NCBI GenBank assembly: GCA_963758335.1 | Contig: CAVWVF010000002.1 | Location: forward strand, 2,604,001-2,668,000 | From: Roseiarcus sp963758335 | GTDB taxonomy: Bacteria; Pseudomonadota; Alphaproteobacteria; Rhizobiales; Beijerinckiaceae | DNA length: 64,000 bases | Reading direction: 5' to 3' | Shown: piece after piece, positions 44,685-51,472 of the stretch | Numbering within the stretch: the stretch's first letter is position 1 | Layout of the letters: each line of letters opens with the position of its first letter | Notes under the pieces: model-generated | Seen by the model: the letters and a program-made list of their open reading frames with translations, nothing else | Told to the model about the DNA's origin: nothing | The model's database searches: none | Made by a program: the position numbers and the translations under genes

Positions 44685-45520
44685 CGGCCCTGATCGATCT
44701 GCTTGGCAGGATCGCCGCGCGTAAGAAGGCGACGCCGGCCCAGATCGCGCTGGCCTGGCTTCTGGCCCAGAAGCCTTGGATCGTGCCGATTCCGGGCACC
44801 ACGAAGCTCACGGGCGCGAGCAGCGGGCTGGGCGAAGCCGCCGCTCGGCTTCTCTCGACGGAGGGCGCAAGCGTTGTGCTGGGCGCCCGGCGCGTCGATC
44901 GCATCCAGTCGCTGGCAGGCGCGCTGACCGCCAAGGGCGGCAAGGCGCTCGCCCTAGCGACGGACGTCACCCGCTACGACCAGGTCAGGAGATTGGTCGA
45001 CGCAGCCGTAGAGACATACGGGCGCGTCGACGTCATGATCAACAACGCCGGGCTGATGCCGCACTCGCCGCTCGAGCGCCTCAAAATCGACGAATGGAAC
45101 CGGATGATCGACGTGAACATCAAGGGAGTGCTGTACGGCATCGCCGCGGCCCTGCCGCATATGAAGCAGCAGAAATCGTGGCACATCATCAATGTCTCGT
45201 CTGTGGCGGGGCATAAGGTCACCCCCGCCGGCGCGGTCTATGCGGCGACCAAGCATGCGGTCCGGGCGCTATCCGAAGGGCTGCGCCAGGAAGTGAAGCC
45301 CTACAACATCCGCACGACAATTATCTCGCCAGGCGCGGTCGCCACGGAGCTGCCGGACTCCGTCACCGAGCCGGACGTCGCCGAGAGCATCCACAAGTTC
45401 TATGAAGCGTTCGCGATTCCCGCCGATTCCTTCGCGCGGGTGGTCGCTTTCGCAATCAGCCAGCCGGAGGAGGTGGACGTGAACGAGATTCTGTTCCGGC
45501 CCACGCGTCAGGAACTGTAG
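44429..45520 (+). CDS. aldo-keto reductase / SDR chimera
   Basis: Three sources are fused in one 363-codon frame. Residues 1-85 come from the 377-bp repeat. Residues about 87-125 are the C-terminal part of an aldo-keto reductase (LIDLLGRIAARKKATPAQIA, LAWLLAQKPWIVPIPGTTKL). From TGASSGLGEAAARLL to the end is a short-chain dehydrogenase with MINNAGLMP, INVSSVAGHKVTPAG (Ser), AVYAATKHAVRAL (Tyr-x-x-x-Lys) and SPGAVATELPDSV. The first strand of the SDR fold is replaced by the reductase piece, so activity is doubtful although catalytic residues remain. Confidence 0.75.
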   Translation: MYYEYTCSSLSGLKMKGSNVSRGYREAIAGGIGPARSEKPRFEKSALRIWLKTRDRERERRGRGGQNSGNPHVFVARRQLFFVTLAALIDLLGRIAARKKATPAQIALAWLLAQKPWIVPIPGTTKLTGASSGLGEAAARLLSTEGASVVLGARRVDRIQSLAGALTAKGGKALALATDVTRYDQVRRLVDAAVETYGRVDVMINNAGLMPHSPLERLKIDEWNRMIDVNIKGVLYGIAAALPHMKQQKSWHIINVSSVAGHKVTPAGAVYAATKHAVRALSEGLRQEVKPYNIRTTIISPGAVATELPDSVTEPDVAESIHKFYEAFAIPADSFARVVAFAISQPEEVDVNEILFRPTRQEL

Positions 45521-45654
45521 GCTTCCTTCGAGGGTGAGAGCCTGGGTTCGGGCTCGATGGGCGGCAAACTCGGGACGCTCTTCGCACGCGGCGCGCCGTT
45601 CAAGGACTGGGAAACATCGCGGCTCTGCGGCGCGCGAGCTCGGACTTGAACGCC

Positions 45655-45885
45655 GGCGCGAGCGCGGGCGATGGAAAAACAATCGAGCGGAGAATTCACA
45701 CCAGCCGACCCGGCGGCGGGAGCGCAAGATGCAGCGCTTCAAGAGCGCCGGCTCCGCGCAGAAGTTTCTTTCAACCCACGCCGCCGTCTACCAACACCTT
45801 CAACGTACAACGCCATCTCATCTCAGCCCAAACCCATCGTGCGCTTCGCGCTCCGGCGATGACCACGGGCCTGGGAAGACGCTGA
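45655..45885 (+). pseudogene. IS6-family transposase C-terminal remnant
   Basis: The frame RRERKMQRFKSAGSAQKFLS with THAAVY, then after one shift NTFNVQRHLISAQTHRALRA, is the conserved C-terminus of IS6/IS26-like transposases. Nothing upstream matches the catalytic core. The stretches on either side (45521-45654 and 45886-46052) have no gene. Confidence 0.6.
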
Positions 45886-46052
45886 CCGCTTGTGACCGCC
45901 TGACCAGGCGGCGGCTCCAAAAACGCCGCCTGGAACGCAGTCCTTGCCGCGGACCTCCGGGGCATGCCAGTGTCGACCATGAGCGCAGCGAACGAGGCGG
46001 AGCGTTTCTGACCATCCTGCCTCAGGTCCCTCGAACTCCCAGGAACATTGGC

Positions 46053-46961
46053 ATGCTCCGAGTCTTCGCTGCTCTATTTGTCGCATTGTCGATCGCGGCG
46101 CCGGCTTATGCGATCACGCCGTTTCCGGACGGCTTTCGCAGCGAAGAGATCGCCGCCAATGGCACGACCCTGCATGTGCGCGTCGGCGGCCATGGCCCCG
46201 CGGTCGTGATGCTGCACGGGTTCGGCGACACAGGCGACATGTGGGCGCCGGTCGCCGCGGCGCTAGCTCCGGATCACACTGTCGTCGTCCCCGATCTGCG
46301 CGGCATGGGCCTCTCGGCGCATCCCGACACGGGATACCCGAAGAAGAACCAGGCCGCGGACATCGCCGGCGTGATGGACGCGCTCAACATCAAGACCGCC
46401 GATCTCGTCACCCACGACATCGGCAACATGGTCGGATATGCGCTGGCGGCGGGGTATCCGGGGCGGATCACGAAATGGGTCGCGATCGACGCGCCGCTGC
46501 CCGGGGTCGGCAACTGGGCCGCGCAGCTCAGCAATCCGAAAACATGGCACTTCAATTTCCATGGCCCTGACGAGGAGCGTCTCGTCGCAGGTCGCGAGCG
46601 CATCTTCCTCGATCGCTTCTGGGATGAATTGTCGGCCGATCCGAGCGTGATCGACGAGGCGACCCGCCAGCACTATGCCGAGCTCTACGCGCAGCCCCAT
46701 GCGGTGCACGACGCCCTCGAGCAGTTTGTCGCCTTTCCGCAGGACGGCGTCCACAACCGGGCATTCCTGGCCCAGGGCAAGCTGACCATGCCGGTCCTCG
46801 CGCTTGGCGGCGAGAAGTCCTACGGCGCCGACATGGCGACCGAACTCGGCTTCGTCGCCAGCGATGTGAAGGGCGGCGTGATCCCCAATTCCGGCCACTG
46901 GATCATGGAGGAAAACCCGACGGCGACAACAAAGATGATTGTCGATTTCCTGACTAAGTAG
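46053..46961 (+). CDS. secreted alpha/beta hydrolase, epoxide-hydrolase-like
   Basis: The 302-residue product has a signal peptide (MLRVFAALFVALSIAAPAYA) and an alpha/beta hydrolase fold: VVMLHGFGDTGDMWAPVAAA (oxyanion His-Gly), VVVPDLRGMGLSAHPDTGYP, nucleophile elbow DLVTHDIGNMVGYALAAGYP with Asp as in epoxide hydrolases and haloalkane dehalogenases, and catalytic His in IPNSGHWIMEENP. The cap domain contains the WHFNFHGPDEERLVAGRE region. The signal predicts periplasmic location. It stands alone; the ATG lies eight bases after CAGGAA. Substrate unknown. Confidence 0.88.
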   Translation: MLRVFAALFVALSIAAPAYAITPFPDGFRSEEIAANGTTLHVRVGGHGPAVVMLHGFGDTGDMWAPVAAALAPDHTVVVPDLRGMGLSAHPDTGYPKKNQAADIAGVMDALNIKTADLVTHDIGNMVGYALAAGYPGRITKWVAIDAPLPGVGNWAAQLSNPKTWHFNFHGPDEERLVAGRERIFLDRFWDELSADPSVIDEATRQHYAELYAQPHAVHDALEQFVAFPQDGVHNRAFLAQGKLTMPVLALGGEKSYGADMATELGFVASDVKGGVIPNSGHWIMEENPTATTKMIVDFLTK

Positions 46962-47448
46962 AGGGCTGCGATCCGCCTACGCGGAACTGCCGCTCACGAC
47001 GATTTGCAACGGTCGCCTCGAACGTCACAATGCCCATATCGAAATTCTTCTAATCAGACTGCTGCTTAGCTCGCTTCAGCGGTGTGCGAGGACCTACTCG
47101 CACGTCTCCGGTTTGCGAGACGGATCGCAACTCGTTCGAGCCCGAGTTGAAAGCCGAGCGAGCGACCGTCCGTAGACGGCCAAAGTCTGGCGCAGGCTGG
47201 ACACCAGCGCCGGACTCGCGCAAGGCTAGCTCAAGTGAAGGATGACCGAATCCTCCGATACCTGTGGGGCGGTCGTGACAGTGCCCGGGGCGTTCTTCGC
47301 GACCCAACCCCGACGCCAGGGAGCGCCTGAGGGACGTCGGAAACCACTCGCGGAGAACCGTCTGGCGATGCGCTGCGGATAGGACAAGGGCGCTGAGGAT
47401 CGGACAAGAATCGAAAATACGCCAAGAGGCCGCGCTCATCTCCGGACC
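46962..47448. other. no gene seen
   Basis: Minus-strand frames here are long only because of composition and show no domain. Several GATCGGAC-like short repeats near 47.4 kb precede the phosphatase gene and could be part of its promoter. Confidence 0.35.
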
Positions 47449-48053
47449 GTGGCGTTTCTGCTCTTTGCGTTTGGCTTCGTCGCCCAGGAGGTTGCGGGAG
47501 GAGAATCCATGGCCTTCGATCGGCGCGTCATCCTTGCCCTGCGCGACCCGGCCAATCCGGGCGAACCTTGGGGCCCGCCTTGGCTCCAGGAGGCCGCCCG
47601 CGACGTCACAAGCCTCGGCAGCATCGTCGTGTTGACGATCATGACTTTGGCCGTTGTCGGCTACCTGCTCTTGTCTCGCGAGCGCGCCGAGGCCCTCTTG
47701 ACGGCGATTGCCGTGTTCGGCGGGATGGCGCTGAACGAACTCTTGAAGTTGGCGTTCGCGCGTCCCCGGCCGGATTCGGTGTTTCATGCCGCGCGCGTCT
47801 TCACCGCAAGCTTCCCGAGCGGCCACGCCTCGCTGTCCGCGATCGCCTATCTGACGATCGGGGCCCTTCTGGCGCGTAGCCAGCCCTCATTCAAAGTAGG
47901 CCTTTACGTTATGTCGCTGGCGGCGTTTCTGACCGTGTTGATCGGGATGAGCCGCATCTACCTTGGCGTTCACTATCCGCCGACGTTCTCGGAGGCTGGT
48001 GCGTCGGCGCGGCTTGGGCCATCGCGTGCTGGGCGATCGCGGCGTGGCTCTAG
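47449..48053 (+). pseudogene. PAP2-family membrane phosphatase, one-base frameshift
   Basis: The frame has hydrophobic helices (VAFLLFAFGFVAQEVAGG, SIVVLTIMTLAVVGYLLL) and the acid-phosphatase signature: KLAFARPRPDS, SFPSGHASLSAIAYL and GMSRIYLGVHYP. One base is missing after HYP; restoring it gives TDVLGGWCVGAAWAIACWAI and a TAG that overlaps the next gene's start. PAP2 enzymes remove phosphate from lipids such as phosphatidate or undecaprenyl diphosphate. The following kinase acts on the product lipid class, so the pair forms a lipid-phosphate module. Confidence 0.8.
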
Positions 48054-48958
48054 TCGAATTTTCGAAACCCGCGTTCATCCTCAATGGCCACTCCCTTCAC
48101 GTAAAGGAGGCTGAGGTGCATATCGCGCGGATCGAAGGCGAGTTTGGCGTCAAGGCGCAGGTGATAGTCACGCAGCGCGGCGACGACATCTCGGCCCTGG
48201 CGGCGCGCGCCCTTAGCGAAAACCATGAGCCGATAGTGGCAGGAGGAGGCGACGGAACTGTGAATGCCGTGGCCGGCAGGCTGGCGGGCATCGACGTCGC
48301 ACTGGGAGTTCTCCCCATGGGAACGCTCAACCATTTCGCCAGGGATGCGGGCGTGCCCGGAAACCTCGAAGCCGCCGTGCGCAATCTCTTCACCGGCCGG
48401 GTCAAGAACGTGGACGTCGGCGAGGTCAACGGGCGCGTGTTCGTCAACAATTCGGGCATCGGCTTCTATCCCCACTTCGTCCGCCAAAGAGAGGAGCTCG
48501 AGAGACGCGGCCATCCGAAGCGGATCGCCTTTGTGCTCGCCCTGAAGGCGGTCGTTCGGCGCTATCTCCGCCTTCGCATCGAAGCGCACATGGATCGAGC
48601 GGGAGCCTTGGAGCGCGTCACGCCCTTCCTGTTCGTCGGCAACAACCGGTACGAGACTTCAGGACTGGAAATCGGCACGCGGGCCCGATTGGATTCCGGC
48701 CGGCTTTGGGTATGCACCGCTCCGCGCGCAGGTCGCCTGGGTCTCGTGCGCACGGCGCTGAGGACCCTCGTCGGCGGTGAGCCGGACCCTAATCTCGACG
48801 TCTTTGAAGCGGAGGAGATATCGGTGGATCCAAAAACGCCGCGGGTGAACGTGTCGACGGACGGCGAAGTCAGCGTCACGGACGCGCCGCTTCGGTTCAG
48901 GGTCCGGCCCCTCGCCCTGAAGGTTATTCTGCCGGCGCGAGATGGGTTACGTGAATGA
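48044..48958 (+). CDS. diacylglycerol kinase family protein (lipid kinase)
   Basis: The 304-residue protein has the DAGK catalytic domain: KPAFILNGHSLHVKEAEVHI, the nucleotide loop PIVAGGGDGTVNAVAGRLAG, GVLPMGTLNHFARDAG, RVFVNNSGIGFYPHFVRQRE and a C-terminal domain with PFLFVGNNRYETSGLEIG and VNVSTDGEVSVTDAPLRFRV (conserved Asp-Gly-Glu). It phosphorylates diacylglycerol or a related lipid. The GTG overlaps the phosphatase TAG, the best coupled start. Confidence 0.9.
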   Translation: MALVEFSKPAFILNGHSLHVKEAEVHIARIEGEFGVKAQVIVTQRGDDISALAARALSENHEPIVAGGGDGTVNAVAGRLAGIDVALGVLPMGTLNHFARDAGVPGNLEAAVRNLFTGRVKNVDVGEVNGRVFVNNSGIGFYPHFVRQREELERRGHPKRIAFVLALKAVVRRYLRLRIEAHMDRAGALERVTPFLFVGNNRYETSGLEIGTRARLDSGRLWVCTAPRAGRLGLVRTALRTLVGGEPDPNLDVFEAEEISVDPKTPRVNVSTDGEVSVTDAPLRFRVRPLALKVILPARDGLRE

Positions 48959-49356
48959 CGGCTATTTGCGCATTGCCGTCGTTCACCCGACACCCGGTCA
49001 TGCGGATGGGTACCCCAAATTTTTTGCCTCTAGTCGAGGGTACAAAGGCCAATGCATCCCTTACCTGAAGATGCCTTCTGGCCGACGGTTCAACGGACTG
49101 GGCCGAAACGGCAACACCCAATGACTGGCTATCGCAACTGTATCGCAACAAGCCGGCCCATATCGAGTGTGAGTTAGCGGAATCGTCGACGCTCCTCCGC
49201 TAAGAGCGCTGCCGTGAAGATTCGAAGGGCAGTTGTCATTTTTGCCTCCATTGTGGAGGGGAACTCGCCGAGCGAAAGTGAGCCGTTCCGCATCGCGCTA
49301 TTCGAGCGCCCCCATCGTCTCGCGGGCCATCCGGGCTAGGGCCTGAATTTCCCTCC
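48959..49356. other. no gene seen
   Basis: Convergent intergenic space between the kinase and a minus-strand gene. Frames on both strands lack recognisable products; no strong terminator hairpin was found. Confidence 0.35.
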
Positions 49357-49989
49357 TCATGGCGAGCGTCTCAGCAGCCGCTTGAGCAGGAGATCGGCGT
49401 GCGTCTCCACGATCTCCTCCGCCCTGTTAACTCTCTCCATGGCGCGTCCGAAAGTGCGCCGGTGCACGCCTTTCGGCTTTGCAATGTAGTCGCCAATTCC
49501 TCCCTTGCCGCCAATTTTCCCGCGTAAAGCGAAGGCTCGGGACACCGAGCGATCACGCGGCGATTCGCGCTGAGATCGGTAGCCAAGCCGATAAGCTTTC
49601 CGACAGGCGAAAGTATAGGCCCCGGAGGGCAATTGCAGCTTCGTGGCGCTTTCGCCCGTGCGCGGGCAGATGAAAAACCAACGTCGGCCGCCGAAAGGCT
49701 GCGGCCTGGTCGTCAGCGGGATGCGGTTTTCGCATTGGCGCGTCTCGCCGGTCCGTCGGTCCGTCGAGGTCCAATTAAGCTGAACATGACCGGTGTCATC
49801 GCCTAGCTGAGATTGGAAGCCGATGGAGGCCGTTTCCCTGCCAGTGCTAACCGTGGTCCACCGCAACAGGCCGAAGGTTCCGGCGCCTAGCCGCAACCAA
49901 CCCATCTTGAATAGGCGCCGCAAATCGAGGGTGAGGCTGTCCTCGACCGTCGGCCGCCCTCCTGATCTCCCACTTCCGTAGCCACCCAT
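49357..49989 (-). CDS. conserved hypothetical protein (GGYGSGRSGGRPT family)
   Basis: The 210-residue product begins MGGYGSGRSGGRPTVEDSLT, a signature of a conserved hypothetical family common on rhizobial-type accessory DNA. Then follow DLRRLFKMGWLRLGAGTFGL, VQLNWTSTDRRTGETRQCEN, WFFICPRTGESATKLQLPSG and AYTFACRKAYRLGYRSQRES. The paired Cys (CEN, ICP, FAC) may bind zinc. The C-terminus is basic and helical. Soluble, no signal; function unknown. Confidence 0.8.
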   Translation of the reverse strand: MGGYGSGRSGGRPTVEDSLTLDLRRLFKMGWLRLGAGTFGLLRWTTVSTGRETASIGFQSQLGDDTGHVQLNWTSTDRRTGETRQCENRIPLTTRPQPFGGRRWFFICPRTGESATKLQLPSGAYTFACRKAYRLGYRSQRESPRDRSVSRAFALRGKIGGKGGIGDYIAKPKGVHRRTFGRAMERVNRAEEIVETHADLLLKRLLRRSP

Positions 49990-50149
49990 CGCGACCCCGC
50001 TGCAAAATATTTTCCTAAATTCCGTGCGAAGTTACTCATTTCCCATCATGCCGCACGGGCCTTTGTACCCCAAGGATGGGAAGCGACAGACCTTGGCGCG
50101 CGCGAATCCCCCCACCCCCGATAAAAAATCTTCGTCGGCTGTCCGCACT

Positions 50150-50514
50150 GTGTTCCGGGCCGAAGATTTCCGCCCGGTCGACCGTCGCCTGGCACGTCAA
50201 ACAATTCGCCCACTGTCCATCCCATCGTCGCGGCATCGGAGCCCCAAGCGTCGAGGAAGCGTCCGCCGTCATCGAGGGCTCTCTGCCAGTCGTTCTCAGA
50301 TGCCGAGAATGGCCGCTGGCATTTGAAGGCGCGCCCAGGCATCGAGATAGCTGGCAGGCACGCTATCGGCCGCGAGCGCGGCCCGCTCCTCGATGGCGTC
50401 TACGTCGAGTAGCTCGTCGTCGAGGTAGGCCGCCGAGGCTGTCCAAGGCGTCCCATCTTGTGTCCCAGGTGTCCCAAGCGTCCCATTCGTCCCGCTATCG
50501 AGGGGGTGTCCCAC
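50150..50514 (-). pseudogene. frameshifted conserved hypothetical gene
   Basis: One frame gives DELLDVDAIEERAALAADSV and PASYLDAWARLQ, and after a one-base shift near 50310 the other gives FSASENDWQRALDDGGRFLD and AWGSDAATMGWTVGELFDVP. Together they match a small hypothetical protein type that I know from rhizobial mobile elements. The start is uncertain because the upstream part is low-complexity (GHPLDSGTNGTLGTPGTQ). Confidence 0.55.
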
Positions 50515-50568
50515 TGGGACAGCGCTAGTGACTGCCCAATGGGCTGTCTTGGTGGCGGCCTTCGCGGG

Positions 50569-50925
50569 TTATGCGTCAAACTCCAAGCCGAGCGGTCCCT
50601 CATTCCCGCGCCGCGCGACGCGGACGTGATTGTCCCAACGGTCTGCGGACCTTGCGTGAGCGAGGCAATGATCGAGAATGAAATACAGACCCGCGAGAAT
50701 CGGCTGCTCCGAGCTGTGCATGACGTGCTCGGCGGCGGCCCAAACGCGTAGGTCGGAGGTGCGCTCGAAATAGCGCACCGATTGCGCGACGTAGCGGCCG
50801 CATGGAATCTCCCGGCGAGCGGCCTCGGCGGCGACGCGGATGGCAAACTCGCCGCCGATGGACGTTAACCCTGCCCGCGCCACGTGTTCATTGGAGCAAC
50901 TGTGGATAAGTGCATGTAAATTCAT
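50569..50925 (-). CDS. conserved hypothetical protein
   Basis: The 118-residue product reads MNLHALIHSCSNEHVARAGL, TSIGGEFAIRVAAEAARREI, PCGRYVAQSVRYFERTSDLR and MHSSEQPILAGLYFILDHCL. Helical, soluble. It lies just upstream of the frameshifted gene in the same orientation and probably formed an operon with it. GGAGGCTGCC precedes the ATG. Function unknown. Confidence 0.65.
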   Translation of the reverse strand: MNLHALIHSCSNEHVARAGLTSIGGEFAIRVAAEAARREIPCGRYVAQSVRYFERTSDLRVWAAAEHVMHSSEQPILAGLYFILDHCLAHARSADRWDNHVRVARRGNEGPLGLEFDA

Positions 50926-51472
50926 AAGGCAGCCTCCGGGTTGTCATGAAAACCAATTTCAAAATGAATATGAACTTCACAGAACGGTCCATAGGTAATA
51001 CTAATTATGTGTCGTTTTTACATTTTTATAGCGATTCTGCTGTCACAATTTGAGAACCTGCAATTTCAATAACTACCATGAATGTAGTAATTATAAGCGC
51101 CAACTTTCTAAGCCAGTGTCGATGCTTATTGTCGCGATTCTCATGGTTGATGACATATTTCGCCGAAGTCGAATACAACGACAACGACGAGCGTCACTCT
51201 CGGAAATCCCCGTGCGCCTCGCCGACCTTCAGGCCGTCCTCGGAGGACAAATCGTCCCGCGCGCCGTCTTCGACTGAAATTTTCTCTGCCTCATTTGTGG
51301 TAGAGAAAATTTCATGTCGCGCCGTCTTCGAGCCCCGACTGAGGGGCGTGCGCGCGGTCGAAGGCCTCGGCGCGCCCGTTCATTTCTCGACTAAAGTGCA
51401 ATTCCGATTGGGCTGCGTCGCCCACTAACACGCGCTAGCATACGCGCGTTCTCGAAATTTGAGGAGGCGACG
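50926..51472. other. AT-rich gap with long hairpin, no gene
   Basis: The first 250 bases are strikingly AT-rich for this genome. At 51275-51314 a perfect 13-bp stem (TGAAATTTTCTCT and its complement) encloses 14 bases, and CGCGCCGTCTTCGA is repeated on both sides of it. The hairpin could be a terminator or a mobile-element end. The last 30 bases carry GAGGAGGCGACG before the next ATG. Confidence 0.5.

Noticed and set aside
45534..46052. N-terminal extension of the hydrolase frame (about 170 codons)
   Set aside because: It runs through an IS6 transposase remnant; the signal peptide at 46053 is the real start.
47050..47826. 258-codon minus-strand frame
   Set aside because: It is antisense to the PAP2 gene over half its length and shows no recognisable product.
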